Counted from the stretch's first letter, positions 31,056 to 40,609 are shown. The stretch is DNA of 51,094 nt from Aeropyrum sp. (GCA_015523465.1 WAKF01000048.1:1-51094); one strand, 5' to 3'. The notes: generated by a model not told the origin, from the sequence alone. Numbers and translations are program-made.

Positions 31056-33929
31056 GTGGGTAGCGCCTTGGCAATGCTACACCCCAGGCTGAGGGAGGCT
31101 ATGGCTAGGCTAGGGTATGGGAAGCTGTTGCCTATACAGGAAAAAAGTATCCCAGTGGTGCTTAGGGGTATGGATGCCATCATAGTAGCGCCTACGGGCT
31201 CGGGGAAGACGGAGGCAGCCCTCTTCCCCATACTTTCTATGATGGTGTCTAGGGGCGAGCCTAGCGGGGGAGGCGTTAAGCTAGTCTATGTCACGCCGCT
31301 AAGGGCGCTTAATAGGGACCTAGAGCTGAGGATAGCTAGACTTGCAGAGAGCGTAGGCTACAAGGTAATGGTTAGGCACGGCGACACGGGGCCCAGTGGT
31401 AGGCGAAAGTTCCTCTCTGAGCCCCCGGACATTGTCATAACTACGCCTGAGAGTTTCAGCCTCCTAATCACGGTAGAGAGGGCCCAGAAAGTCTTCAAGG
31501 CTGTAAAGTGGGTCGTGGTGGACGAGTTCCACGAGCTAATGGAGAGTAAGAGGGGAGTAGAGCTTATGCTAGCCTTGAAGAAGCTGGAGCTGATAGCCGG
31601 TAGGAGGCTTCAACGGATAGCGTTGTCAGCCACGTTATCACGGAATACCCTGAGAGAGGCTGCTAAGCTACTCTCACTAGACAGCCATGTAGAGGTTGTC
31701 GAGGATACTGGGGGTAGGGAGCTTGAGTATAGGGTGGTCGTTATTGAGGGCGAGCTAGACTCTGAGAGTCGAGGCTCCTTCTGGGAGAGGAGCGTAAAAG
31801 TTATAGCCGACATCATAAGGGGCGAGAAAGGGTCTACCCTGATATTCACCAATACTAGGAGCACAGCGGAAATGCTTGCCTCCAGCCTCTCCGAGGAGCT
31901 TGGAGAGGAGGTTCCAGCCCATCACGGAAGCCTATCTAGACATGTCAGGGAGGATGCTGAGAGAAGGTTTAGGAGTGGGGAGGCTAAGGCTATAGTTGCT
32001 ACTAGCAGCCTCGAGCTCGGCATAGATATAGGGCATGTTAACCTGGTGATCCAGTTCCTCTCCCCCAGGCAGGTCATATCTTTGACTCAGAGGGCTGGGA
32101 GGTCGGGGCATAGGTATGGGGGTAGAAGCAGGGCCGTGATAATAGTGCCTAGGAACCTCTACGAGATCATGGAGGCCGGTGTGATAGGCTTTAGGGCTTC
32201 CAGGGGCCATCTAGAGGATCTAAAGATTCCTCCGAAACCTTATGATGCTCTAGCACACTTTACTGTAGGTGCTGCAATAGACGGCACACCGCCTAGTGGG
32301 GAGGATGTGTATAAGCTCGCCACGTCAACGTATCCTTATAGCCGCCTGAGCTATGAAGAGTTCGAGTCGATCATAGACTACCTAGGCTCGGTTAGGCTAG
32401 TCAGGCTGGATGATGGGAGGCTTAGGCCGGGTAGGAGAGCTATGAAGTACTTCTATAAGACCTCCATGATACCTGACGAGAGGACCTACACGGCTGTAGA
32501 CATAGTTTCAGGCAGGGAGGTAGGTGAGCTTAGTGAGAGGTTTGTCGTGTTTAGGCTAATGAAGTCCGAGTCCCAGAGGATAGAGTCTAGGCCCACAGTA
32601 GTCCTCGGAGGGCGCTTGTGGAGGATCCTAGACATAGACTTGGATAGGCTGAGGGTCACGTTATCGCCCGTAGCCGAGGGTGTGGCTGCAGTGCCTATGT
32701 GGGAGGGGGAGCTAATACCAGTGGACTACAAGGTTGCGAGGGAGGTCTGCTCGATCATAGCCCTGGCAATGGAGGACGAAGAAGCTGCTAGGAGGCTACT
32801 AAAGGCGCGGGGGCTTGGCGGCGAGGCAGACTACATAATAGGTGTTGCGAGGGAGGCGGCGAGGGCCTGGGGAGGTCCTCCGGGCCCTGGGGAGGTGATA
32901 GTAGAGTCTCTGGAGGGCGGTGCTATACTCTATGCTTGCTTGGGGAGTAAGGGTAACTTCGCCCTAGCCCTCCTAATATCCAAGATCATGTCTGGGATGG
33001 GTGTAGAGGCTAGCTTCAACTACATACCATACGCGATAGTCTTCAGGTCGACCTACTCCTACAGGATTGGAGGTCACGTTAAGAGGGCTATGGAGCTTGC
33101 TAAGGCTATGGATGAGGCTACTAGGCTCTCTATGATACACGACGCTGTGAGAAATACTACAGCATACCTGGTAAGATTCTACCACGTGGCTAAGAGGATG
33201 GGCGCCATAGACCCCGACGCTAACATATCATTACATCAGGTTGAAAAGATGGCTGAAGGGCTTAGGGGGAGCCCTATAGACGTTGAGACTCTTAGGGAGA
33301 TCGTATATGAGAAGCTAGATATTGATGCTATGAACTCCTTCCTGGAAGAGACAGATAAGGTTAGGGTTGTCGAGGCAAGACATATAAGCAGGCTGGGAGT
33401 GGAGGTCCTGGGCAACCCGTACCTAAGGGCTGAGAGGGGTGTCAATGCCAAGCTCATAGGGGTGAACGTGCTGATAGAGGCTAAGAAGAGGAGCCTATCG
33501 TCCAAGACCGTGAGGCTCCTATGCCTAACATGCCTCAAGCATCACGAAGCGAAGATATCGTCTATTCCCTATAAAACCGTATACAGGTGCCCCAACTGCA
33601 GTTCACTAGCCCTAGCCCCTCTACCCCCAGGGGAGAGGGGAGAGGCGATGATTACTGCCTACATGAAGAGAAGGAGAGGCGAGAAGCTGAGCAGAGAGGA
33701 GAAGAAGCTAGCAGAAGAGCTAGTAGAGAGGGCTGAAGTCTACATAAACTACGCGCAGACAGGCCTCTCAAGGCACGTTCTAGAAGCATTCACAGCACTC
33801 GGAGTAGGACCTAAAAGGGCTAAGAAGCTACTTTCAGACCTCCAAGTCCTAGGGGAGGAAGAGTTCTACCTAGGATTGATAAGGGCTGAGGAGGAATACG
33901 TAGCCTATAGGAGGTTCTGGAACAAATAG
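31056..33929 (+). CDS. lhr: Lhr-family ATP-dependent helicase
   Basis: A 957-residue superfamily 2 helicase. Motifs include Q-like LLPIQEKSIP, Walker A APTGSGKTEA (about 45-54), Ia YVTPLRALNRDL, II VVVDEFHEL (D-E-F-H, about 154-160), III SATLS, IV LIFTNTRSTAE, V VATSSLELGIDIG and VI QRAGRSGHR. After the RecA-like core come a winged helix and the long Lhr-specific domain, and a C-terminal zinc finger CLTCLKHH...CPNCSS (about residues 825-850). Archaeal Lhr proteins unwind DNA and DNA-RNA forks in repair or RNA metabolism. The 957-residue size with Zn finger is in the archaeal Lhr range. GTG start at 31056. Confidence 0.93.
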   Translation: MGSALAMLHPRLREAMARLGYGKLLPIQEKSIPVVLRGMDAIIVAPTGSGKTEAALFPILSMMVSRGEPSGGGVKLVYVTPLRALNRDLELRIARLAESVGYKVMVRHGDTGPSGRRKFLSEPPDIVITTPESFSLLITVERAQKVFKAVKWVVVDEFHELMESKRGVELMLALKKLELIAGRRLQRIALSATLSRNTLREAAKLLSLDSHVEVVEDTGGRELEYRVVVIEGELDSESRGSFWERSVKVIADIIRGEKGSTLIFTNTRSTAEMLASSLSEELGEEVPAHHGSLSRHVREDAERRFRSGEAKAIVATSSLELGIDIGHVNLVIQFLSPRQVISLTQRAGRSGHRYGGRSRAVIIVPRNLYEIMEAGVIGFRASRGHLEDLKIPPKPYDALAHFTVGAAIDGTPPSGEDVYKLATSTYPYSRLSYEEFESIIDYLGSVRLVRLDDGRLRPGRRAMKYFYKTSMIPDERTYTAVDIVSGREVGELSERFVVFRLMKSESQRIESRPTVVLGGRLWRILDIDLDRLRVTLSPVAEGVAAVPMWEGELIPVDYKVAREVCSIIALAMEDEEAARRLLKARGLGGEADYIIGVAREAARAWGGPPGPGEVIVESLEGGAILYACLGSKGNFALALLISKIMSGMGVEASFNYIPYAIVFRSTYSYRIGGHVKRAMELAKAMDEATRLSMIHDAVRNTTAYLVRFYHVAKRMGAIDPDANISLHQVEKMAEGLRGSPIDVETLREIVYEKLDIDAMNSFLEETDKVRVVEARHISRLGVEVLGNPYLRAERGVNAKLIGVNVLIEAKKRSLSSKTVRLLCLTCLKHHEAKISSIPYKTVYRCPNCSSLALAPLPPGERGEAMITAYMKRRRGEKLSREEKKLAEELVERAEVYINYAQTGLSRHVLEAFTALGVGPKRAKKLLSDLQVLGEEEFYLGLIRAEEEYVAYRRFWNK

Positions 33930-33999
33930 TTTCCATTTAAAGCCCCATCCTAAGACTAGACTAAGTACATCAAACCCTCAGATTCAGACTAATTCTCTC

Positions 34000-34070
34000 T
34001 TATAAAGGTGTACATGGCCTATACTAGCAAACAGTATATTCATAGTACATTTATGTTACTACTATAAAAG
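34000..34070 (+). promoter_or_regulatory. Two orphan A-boxes in the gap after lhr
   Basis: TCTTATAAAGG (33999-34009) and CTATAAAAGCG (34062-34072) are good plus-strand A-boxes, but the next plus-strand gene is more than 1 kb away. Transcripts from them would be short RNAs or run antisense into the DHH gene that ends at 34137. No stable fold is obvious. Confidence 0.3.
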
Positions 34071-34136
34071 CGCTTCCAGCCTAATAACGTCCCTCGTCCG
34101 AGCGCCTCTATAACATAATATATAATTTAGTAGATG

Positions 34137-35168
34137 TTAGACTTTTCTCCCTCTCTTTACTATCACCGCTATCGAGGCTCTGTGTAGAGCCTCTACTAGC
34201 CTCTTAACTGTTGTTTCCTCCGCTAGCCTGCCAGTAGCTACGTTCTCGTGGCCTCCCACGTCCTCCACTATTCCCATTGAATTCAATTCCTCCATTAATG
34301 CTTTAGCCTCGCCCTTGCTAGACCTTATAACAAGCACTCTAGCGCCATCCTCTCTTTCTATCAGCAAGGCTACGGGCCTCTTAACGATCCTCTGTATCTG
34401 CGCCGCCAAGGCTGAAGCCCCAGGCCTCTTCCACTTCCTCCGCGCATCTACGAAGACAACCATTCCTATCGTGGAGGCCGACATTGCCAATTCCATCGCA
34501 GCATTCCTGATCTCCTTGTCAGACTCCTCAACCTCTTCGCCTCCAACCCCTGCTCCCGGTATAGGTGGAGGCTGAGGCTGGGGTAGGACCTCGCTAACCC
34601 ATAGTACGTATCTCCTCCACACTTCCTCGTCCCTAGCACGGTTCATTGCTTTAGATATCCCGGCTACAACGTCGACCTGGCTCCTCTCAACACCGCCCCT
34701 AGCCCCCTCTAAAACGCCTACAGCATCCACGAAGCCTTGAAGCCTTGGGTGTAGCTTAACCCCCATGTTCTCAAGCATCCTCTTAACCAGCATGCTAGTA
34801 GGTTCGCGCCCAGCAACCACAAGAACCCCCAGAGCTTCTAGCTTCTTAGACGAGCCCCTCGTGCTGTCGTGGTGGTCAACGTAGATGATAGTCGAGTTCT
34901 TACACCTAGCCCTATAGGCTGAGAGAGCTTCGATAACCTCTTCTGTGACGGGGATATCTAGTACCACCAGGTAGTCCCAGCACCCCCCACTAAGCCTCTT
35001 ACCGATACCTCTAGGCCCTGAGGGGGCTATATTGACATTAGCCTCGCCCCGGAAGGGGAATTTATGGGCGTTCCGCTGAGCATAATATACGAGGGCGGAC
35101 GCCACGACTCCATCAGCATCCCAGTCTCCAACAACCATGACTTCAGGCCTTCTAGCACCTCTGCTCAT
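34137..35168 (-). CDS. DHH-family phosphoesterase
   Basis: A 343-residue protein with the DHH phosphoesterase motifs: VVGDWDADGVVASAL (motif I, DxDxDG form), the IYVDHHDST DHH motif (about residues 95-103) and the C-terminal DHHA1-type GGHENVATGRL (about 305-315) that binds substrate. Archaeal members are RecJ-like single-strand nucleases or nanoRNases and cyclic-dinucleotide hydrolases. Which one this is cannot be decided from sequence alone. A charged EEVEESDKEIRN linker separates the two domains. Confidence 0.85.
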   Translation of the reverse strand: MSRGARRPEVMVVGDWDADGVVASALVYYAQRNAHKFPFRGEANVNIAPSGPRGIGKRLSGGCWDYLVVLDIPVTEEVIEALSAYRARCKNSTIIYVDHHDSTRGSSKKLEALGVLVVAGREPTSMLVKRMLENMGVKLHPRLQGFVDAVGVLEGARGGVERSQVDVVAGISKAMNRARDEEVWRRYVLWVSEVLPQPQPPPIPGAGVGGEEVEESDKEIRNAAMELAMSASTIGMVVFVDARRKWKRPGASALAAQIQRIVKRPVALLIEREDGARVLVIRSSKGEAKALMEELNSMGIVEDVGGHENVATGRLAEETTVKRLVEALHRASIAVIVKRGRKV

Positions 35169-35314
35169 CTAAACCCCCCGTTAGAGTAATGGATAGAGTC
35201 TTTAAAACCGGAGCGCTTCAATTGCTAGAAGCTGAAAGCTCTAATCATGAACCCGGAAGGATTACTAGTTAAACCCCTTTGACACAATCTAACGGGTTCT
35301 GGAGGGGAGAGTTA

Positions 35315-35680
35315 ATGGTCGAGAGTGGGGAGCTTGAAGTCAAGTATACCTCAACAGTATTCTACGTTAAGTTCCCCGACGGCAGCAAGGCTTTCTTAAG
35401 GTATAAGATCGATGACGGTAGAATGGAACTCATAGAGACATACACTCCGCCCCAGCATAGAGGTAAAGGAGTCGCTAGGAAAATGGTCGAGAAGGCTCTA
35501 GAGGTTGCTAGAGAGAGGGGGTTGAAGATAGTCCCTATATGTAGCTACGCAGTATACTACTTTATCAAACACCCTGAAGCTAGAGAGATGCTTGCAGAGC
35601 CCTACAAGTCCATGAGCGAGGAGGAGCTTAAGAGGTATTACGAGGAGAGGCTTGAGGCTGAGAGGAGGAAGTCGAGCTAG
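35315..35680 (+). CDS. GNAT-family acetyltransferase (COG2388-like)
   Basis: About 121 residues from ATG 35315, which follows a strong ribosome site GGAGGGGAG (35301-35309). An upstream TTG 35279 is in frame but less likely. The acetyl-CoA-binding segment is PPQHRGKGVARKMV, followed by a helix and LKIVPICSYAVYYFIKHPEA, typical of the small YidJ/Gcn5-like N-acetyltransferases. The substrate is unknown. The 3' end overlaps the convergent zinc-protein gene by 53 bases. Confidence 0.83.
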   Translation: MVESGELEVKYTSTVFYVKFPDGSKAFLRYKIDDGRMELIETYTPPQHRGKGVARKMVEKALEVARERGLKIVPICSYAVYYFIKHPEAREMLAEPYKSMSEEELKRYYEERLEAERRKSS

Positions 35681-36380
35681 CCTTCTCAGCCTTAACTCTT
35701 TCTAAAGCTTTTTCTAAGATTTCCCTTTCGGACCTAGAGAGGAATACCTGAAGCCTCAGCCTGCTCCCAGGCTCGCTGGGAGCCTTAATCTCTCCATCCT
35801 CGTAGTAGACGTACCCAGCCCTAATAGCCTCCTCTACTAGCTGGAGCGGGGCTCTTAGTGCCCAGGCTTCAAGCAGCCTCTCAAAGGCTATGCGAGCCTT
35901 AAACTCACTCTCACCCACACTAGCCCCGCAAACTACGCAAGTATAGTCTGGAGTAAGCGCCCTAAAGCCGCAGCGGGGGCATTCGGCCTTTGTAGGGTTG
36001 CCGTAGAGACTCCATAGGTCTCTCAACGCGGGCATTAGGTGATCTGCGCCGTAGGACCTAGCGACATGGTATAAGAGTGGCGCAGCCCTTCCAGCCACTT
36101 CCGGGGCGTATTGGATTATAAACTCAAGCTCCTCTAGACTAAGTTTTTCTCCCTTCTCGGCTAGCTTGGCAGCAAGGGCCTTAAGCAGGGCATCCCTCTG
36201 TGCTAGAGCCCTCCTAGCTACTGACTCGGGCGAAGGTTTTGACGAGTATTCTCCAGCTATGCTTAGAGCTATATCCTCCAATAGTGGAATTACGTCTTCC
36301 CTGCCAACGCCCATAGCTTCCAGGCCCAGTTGATTGTAAATGCTCTCTGCCGCTTCCTTAGCGATCTGCTCTAGAGTCAA
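35628..36380 (-). CDS. Uncharacterised zinc-ribbon protein
   Basis: A 250-residue protein with a helical N-terminal half (about 1-130), a central zinc ribbon CPRCG (about 134-138) and CVVCG (about 148-152), a further helical segment (AFERLLEAWALRAPLQ), and a basic, Ser-rich C-terminus (SSTSSSQPQASPRNTS). I do not recognise the family. The last residues overlap the convergent GNAT gene. The frame stays open upstream of the TTG start for about 38 codons with an Arg/Ser-rich translation, but offers no other usual start codon. Ribosome site GGAGGGGG precedes TTG 36380. Confidence 0.65.
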   Translation of the reverse strand: MTLEQIAKEAAESIYNQLGLEAMGVGREDVIPLLEDIALSIAGEYSSKPSPESVARRALAQRDALLKALAAKLAEKGEKLSLEELEFIIQYAPEVAGRAAPLLYHVARSYGADHLMPALRDLWSLYGNPTKAECPRCGFRALTPDYTCVVCGASVGESEFKARIAFERLLEAWALRAPLQLVEEAIRAGYVYYEDGEIKAPSEPGSRLRLQVFLSRSEREILEKALERVKAEKASSTSSSQPQASPRNTS

Positions 36381-36517
36381 CCCCCTCCTAATGCCCCTTC
36401 CAACACCCCTCGACGACCTTCTACTCCTAGCTCTCCTTGAACCGCTTCTCCTAGGCGTGACAGTGCACCCCCACCTAGGCTAGGTTCTACGTAACCTTAA
36501 ATTATTGGGAACTGCAA

Positions 36518-37279
36518 ATGCTTATCTCAAACTGGTGGTGTGGAGTGGGGTTCCCGCCTACAAGGCTATTATACCAGGAAGACAGTTATCTCCGCGAGTT
36601 CAAGGCTAGAGTCCTAGGGGCCGTTGACGGCTTGATAGTTCTAGACGCCACAGCATTCCATCCAGGCCCGCATGGGGGTCTCGATACTGATAAAGGCTTC
36701 CTAGTTAAGGGAGAGGAGCGTTTCAGGGTTGAAGAGGCCAAGATGCTCCCAGGGGGAGTTGTAGGCCATAGGGTGGTGGGTGAGGGGCTTGAGCATGGTG
36801 ACGAGGTTATCGGAGTCATAGACTGGGATAGGAGGTATAGGATGATGAAGCTTCACACATTCAGTCACATACTAGCAGCGATACTCTACAACGAATACCA
36901 GGTCCTGGTTACCGGAGGCCATATAACTCCCGAGTACGCGAGGGACGATTTCAGCCTTGATAGGAGCGACTGGAAGGAGGTTCTAGCAAAAGCTGTAGAG
37001 GAGGCTAATGAAATAGCGTCTAGGTGCCTAGAAGTAAAGGTTTACTGGCTACCTAGAGAGGAAGCTCTCAAGATACCAGGCTTAGTGAAGCTAGCCGACA
37101 AGCTACCTCCGGAAGTCGAGAAGCTCAGGATTGTAGAAATACCCGGAGTCGATGTACAAGCCGACGGCGGACCACACGTGAGAAATACATGCGAGATAGG
37201 TAGGGTGAAGATGATAAGGATGGAGAGTAGGGGGAAGAGGAGAAAGAGGCTATACTATACACTCGAGGAAGGAGGCTAG
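36518..37279 (+). CDS. alaX: Alanyl-tRNA editing protein AlaX
   Basis: A 253-residue freestanding editing domain that deacylates mischarged Ser- or Gly-tRNA-Ala. The zinc motif HTFSH (HxxxH), and the downstream GGPHVRNTCEIG carrying the Cys-x-x-x-His-type ligands in a form adapted to this protein, are present, as is an N-terminal beta-barrel segment with FHPGPHGGLDTDKG. The size suits the AlaX-M type (about 240 residues) without the C-terminal oligomerisation domain. The start at ATG 36518 is about 25 bases from an AAATTATTGG A-box. GTG 36545, nearer the typical TRLLYQEDSYL opening, is an alternative. Confidence 0.88.
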   Translation: MLISNWWCGVGFPPTRLLYQEDSYLREFKARVLGAVDGLIVLDATAFHPGPHGGLDTDKGFLVKGEERFRVEEAKMLPGGVVGHRVVGEGLEHGDEVIGVIDWDRRYRMMKLHTFSHILAAILYNEYQVLVTGGHITPEYARDDFSLDRSDWKEVLAKAVEEANEIASRCLEVKVYWLPREEALKIPGLVKLADKLPPEVEKLRIVEIPGVDVQADGGPHVRNTCEIGRVKMIRMESRGKRRKRLYYTLEEGG

Positions 37280-37368
37280 CGGATGATGGTATAGGCGGCT
37301 GGTTAAACCCTTAAACCCTATAAACCTCCACCCCACTCTACTCCCACCCGGGTGGTTGGGGGGTCTCG

Positions 37369-37734
37369 GTGGGTATGAGCGTGTATGAGATGTATGAGGA
37401 GGCCGAGAGGGCGTTGGAGAGGATCGTGAGGGAGAGGTCTAGGAGCCCCTATTCGATTTATACTGGCGATATGGAGGAAGCTCTAGAGGAGGGTAGCGAG
37501 GCGTTTAGGGGGCTAGAAGAGAGGCCTCTAGGATGGTATGCTGTTAGGCGGCTCTATACGGGGGTTCACGTGGAGCTACACCTGCTAGGTAAGATGGCTT
37601 CTGCCTTGAGGATTAGGATGCACGAGGTCAACAGGATCCATATAAGTGGTGTCGACTACTTCCACTGGAGGCTTGATAAGGCTGTGGATAGGGCTAACAC
37701 TTTCCTCTCTGGGTTGAGGAGGCAGGTCTTCTAG
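37369..37734 (+). CDS. Uncharacterised 121-residue helical protein
   Basis: A short, mainly helical, charged protein (MSVYEMYEEAERALERIV opening, then RLYTGVHVELHLLGKMASAL and a C-terminal NTFLSGLRRQVF). It has no cysteines or membrane spans. ATG 37375 and GTG 37369 are both possible starts behind GGGGGGT. No family recognised. It lies just upstream of the thermosome gene but is separated from it by a strong promoter. Confidence 0.6.
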   Translation: MGMSVYEMYEEAERALERIVRERSRSPYSIYTGDMEEALEEGSEAFRGLEERPLGWYAVRRLYTGVHVELHLLGKMASALRIRMHEVNRIHISGVDYFHWRLDKAVDRANTFLSGLRRQVF

Positions 37735-37772
37735 ACTAGCTCTTATAAGCGTTACCCTCGCTCATCTTTAGG

Positions 37773-37788
37773 GCAAAGCTTATATAGA
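37773..37788 (+). promoter_or_regulatory. Strong promoter of the thermosome gene
   Basis: GCAAAGCTTATATAGA combines a purine BRE with a consensus A-box. It places transcription start near 37808, leaving a leader of about 35 bases with the ribosome site GGGGTGAG before GTG 37845. This is the strongest promoter match in the window, as expected for a highly expressed chaperonin. Confidence 0.7.
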
Positions 37789-37844
37789 AGGGCTGCAATG
37801 TAACCCTACCGGAATCTCAAGTGGTACGGGTAACGGGGTGAGTT

Positions 37845-39509
37845 GTGGTGGCGGCTGGAGTTCCAATACTGGTCTTGAAGGAGGGTACCCAGAGGACCTA
37901 CGGTAGGGAGGCTCTGAGGGCTAACATACTAGCTGCCAGGGTGCTAGCGGAGCTCCTAAAGACTAGCCTGGGACCCAGGGGTCTAGATAAGATGCTTGTT
38001 GACGCCTTCGGCGATATAACTGTTACTAACGACGGCGCCACGATAGTTAAGGAGATGGAGGTCCAACACCCAGCAGCCAAGCTTCTCGTTGAGGTTGCTA
38101 AGGCTCAGGACGCTGAGGTGGGCGATGGAACTACTAGTGTCGTTGTCCTTGCGGGCTCTCTGCTGGAGAAGGCTGAGAAGCTGCTAGACGAGAACATTCA
38201 TCCCAGCATTATAATCGAGGGCTTTAACAAGGCTCTTAGGAAGAGCCTTGAGCTGCTAGACGAGACTGCCACGAAGGTTAATATTGATGATGATAGCGTC
38301 CTTAGGAGGATCGTGGAGACCACACTAGCTAGCAAGTATGTGGGTAGCGGGCCCGAGAGGGAGAAGATAATAGAGATGGTCATAGAGGCTATCAGGACTG
38401 TTGCTGAGAAGAAGCCTGATGGAACCTACGATGTTGACTTGGACTACGTTAAGATAGAGAAGAAGAAGGGAGGTAGCCTAGTTGACAGCAAGCTTGTAAG
38501 GGGTATAGTACTCGACAAGGAGGTAGTCCACCCAGCGATGCCTAAGAGGGTAGAGAAGGCTAAGATTCTAGTCCTAGACGCCCCCTTGGAGGTCCAAAAG
38601 CCCGAGCTTACGACTAAGATAAGGGTTACCGATGTAGAGAAGCTAGAGCAGTTCCTCGAGGAGGAGACTAGGCTGCTAAGGGAGATGGTCGAGAAGATCG
38701 CTGCTACTGGGGCTAACGTGGTTATAACTCAGAAGGGTATAGATGAGGTTGCCCAGCACTTCCTAGCCAAGAAGGGTATACTGGCTGTTAGGAGGGTTAA
38801 GAGGAGCGACATAGAGAAGGTCGCGAAGGCTACCGGGGCTAAGATAGTGACAAGCCTGAGAGACCTGAAGCCCGACTATCTAGGCTATGCTGAGCTAGTA
38901 GAGGAGAGGAGGGTCGGAGAGGACAAGATGGTCTTCATAGAGGGCGCCAAGAACCCGAGGAGCGTGACCATACTACTAAGGGGCGCTAACGACATGCTCC
39001 TAGACGAGGCTGAGAGGAACATTAAGGATGCTCTCCACAGCCTTAGGAACATACTGAGGGAGCCTAAGATCGTGGCTGGAGGCGGTGCTGTAGAGGTTGA
39101 ACTTGCTAACAAGCTGAGGGAGTACGCTAGGACTGTAGGCGGCAAGGAGCAGCTAGCTATAGAGGCTTACGCCGAGGCCCTAGAGGTCATACCCACCACG
39201 CTTGCTGAGAGCGCTGGCATGGACGCTCTCGACACGTTACTCAAGCTTAGGAGCTTACACAGCCAGGGCTTCAAGAATGCGGGTGTTAACGTGCTTGAGA
39301 GTAAGGTGGAGGAGGACATGCTGAGGATAAACGTGTATGAACCCGTGCTGGTTAAGAAGCAGGTAATTAAGAGTGCTAGTGAGGCTGCCATAAGCATACT
39401 GAAGATCGATGACGTGATCGCTGCAGCACCGCCGAAGAAGAAGGAGAAGAAGAAGGAAGGCAAGGAAGAGGAAGAAGAGGGCGGAGGCAGTAAGAGCTTC
39501 GAATTTTAA
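37845..39509 (+). CDS. Thermosome (group II chaperonin) subunit
   Basis: A 554-residue subunit of the archaeal CCT-like chaperonin. Signatures include [28 protein letters not shown] (seen here as [12 protein letters not shown] and [10 protein letters not shown]), [13 protein letters not shown] with the ATP-hydrolysing Asp, GGAVEVELA and the conserved helical-protrusion region. The C-terminal tail is Lys/Glu-rich and ends GGGSKSFEF instead of the common GGM repeat. Multiple thermosome paralogues (alpha, beta, gamma) usually occur per genome, and I cannot tell which this is. The gene is monocistronic with its own strong promoter. Prefoldin, which hands substrates to it, is encoded elsewhere in the window. 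Confidence 0.96.
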   Translation: MVAAGVPILVLKEGTQRTYGREALRANILAARVLAELLKTSLGPRGLDKMLVDAFGDITVTNDGATIVKEMEVQHPAAKLLVEVAKAQDAEVGDGTTSVVVLAGSLLEKAEKLLDENIHPSIIIEGFNKALRKSLELLDETATKVNIDDDSVLRRIVETTLASKYVGSGPEREKIIEMVIEAIRTVAEKKPDGTYDVDLDYVKIEKKKGGSLVDSKLVRGIVLDKEVVHPAMPKRVEKAKILVLDAPLEVQKPELTTKIRVTDVEKLEQFLEEETRLLREMVEKIAATGANVVITQKGIDEVAQHFLAKKGILAVRRVKRSDIEKVAKATGAKIVTSLRDLKPDYLGYAELVEERRVGEDKMVFIEGAKNPRSVTILLRGANDMLLDEAERNIKDALHSLRNILREPKIVAGGGAVEVELANKLREYARTVGGKEQLAIEAYAEALEVIPTTLAESAGMDALDTLLKLRSLHSQGFKNAGVNVLESKVEEDMLRINVYEPVLVKKQVIKSASEAAISILKIDDVIAAAPPKKKEKKKEGKEEEEEGGGSKSFEF

Positions 39510-39775
39510 AGACTAACAGGCAAGGTAGACAAACTTAAGTCTCACCCTAGCATTTAACATTTCCCTTTTTAAGCGGGTTTAAAGGGCTTCTATCCTCCTT
39601 AAGGGCCGTAGGTCCTACATCTACAAATCTCAAATTATAATTAAAACTAGGCGTTAGAGCGGCTAGTACCCCCTCCAGGCGATGAAGAAGTCATTTTCGT
39701 TTTGATTGTGTAATACTTAGTTTGGTGCATAGCGGAACTTCTTTCTACTCTAGAGCATACATATTCTTCGTGTAG
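39510..39775. other. Intergenic region between thermosome and SDR genes
   Basis: About 265 bases with no open frame I would support. A poly-T run (39563-39571, CCCTTTTT) about 55 bases after the thermosome stop could terminate transcription. An A-box-like AATTATAATTAAAAC (about 39633-39648) lies near the centre, and a GCGATGAAG resembling a C box follows it without a matching D box. Confidence 0.4.
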
Positions 39776-39778
39776 GTG

Positions 39779-40567
39779 ATGAGTGTGGACTTAGGGATTA
39801 AGGGTAGGCTAGCGGTTGTTACTGGTGGTAGCAGCGGGCTTGGCCTAGCCTCTGCTAAAGCACTTGCTGCTGAGGGGGCCCGGATACTTCTCTTCTCTAG
39901 GTCTGAGGAGAAGCTGAAAGAAGCCGTTAAGGTTATAAGAAGCGAGTTTGGAGTTGAGGTTGAGTATGTGGCTGGTGACCTGAGAAGGAGAGAGGATATT
40001 GAGAGGCTCTTCTCTAGGGCTAGGGAGCTGGGGGGCTCTGATATATTAGTTTATAGCACGGGAGGGCCGAAGCCTGGAGGCTTCTTCGACCTAGGTTGGG
40101 ATGACTGGGAGGAGGCCTACAGGCTTCTAGCATCTAGCGCTATATGGGCTGCGCGCCTCGCAGCCAAGCAGATGATCGAGAAGGGCTGGGGTAGGATGGT
40201 GTTTGTTGGTAGCGTAACCCTCATTAGGCCCTGGCCTAATCTAGCCTTGAGCAATATTATGAGGATGCCTATAGCCGGTCTAGTAAGGACGTTAGCCCTA
40301 GAACTTGCTCCCTACGGAATCACAGTGAACGCTGTGCTCCCCAGCGTTATAATGACGGATAGGGTGAAGAGGCTCGCTGAGGACCTAGCTAGGAGAGAGG
40401 GGATAAGCTTTGATGATGCCGTTAAGAGGCTTGTAGCTAGAGTGCCTATGGGTAGGCCTGGAAAGCCCGAGGAGCTTGGCGCTGTCGTAGCGTTCCTGTC
40501 TTCTGAGAAGGCTTCCTTCATAACGGGGGCCCTGATTCCAGTAGACGGGGGGGCTAGCGTTAAGTAA
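39779..40567 (+). CDS. SDR-superfamily protein lacking the catalytic Tyr-Lys pair
   Basis: A 262-residue classical SDR by fold: dinucleotide loop VTGGSSGLGLASA (about residues 14-26), LLFSRSEEKL, and LELAPYGITVNAVLPS, VIMTDR and the FITGALIPVDGG C-terminus. A STGGP motif replaces the usual NNAG. The active-site region reads GSVTLIRPWPNLALSNIMRM. The Ser is kept, but the YxxxK Tyr and Lys positions hold Leu and Asn (LALSN). Related archaeal and bacterial SDR-like proteins with the same change exist. It may bind NAD(P) without classical catalysis. The start is GTG 39776 or ATG 39779. Confidence 0.83.
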   Translation: MSVDLGIKGRLAVVTGGSSGLGLASAKALAAEGARILLFSRSEEKLKEAVKVIRSEFGVEVEYVAGDLRRREDIERLFSRARELGGSDILVYSTGGPKPGGFFDLGWDDWEEAYRLLASSAIWAARLAAKQMIEKGWGRMVFVGSVTLIRPWPNLALSNIMRMPIAGLVRTLALELAPYGITVNAVLPSVIMTDRVKRLAEDLARREGISFDDAVKRLVARVPMGRPGKPEELGAVVAFLSSEKASFITGALIPVDGGASVK

Positions 40568-40609
40568 CCATTTATCCACTCCAGCTCCAAGCTCTAGGGG
40601 GGACCGGGT

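Noticed and set aside
36381-36495. N-terminal Arg/Ser-rich extension of the zinc-ribbon protein
   Set aside because: The frame is open for about 38 codons upstream (pattern like SGSRRARSRRSSRG), but contains no ATG, GTG or TTG before the stop. A good ribosome site lies directly before TTG 36380.
39660-39700. C/D-box RNA near GCGATGAAG downstream of an A-box
   Set aside because: No CTGA D box and no C'/D' pair at suitable distance.
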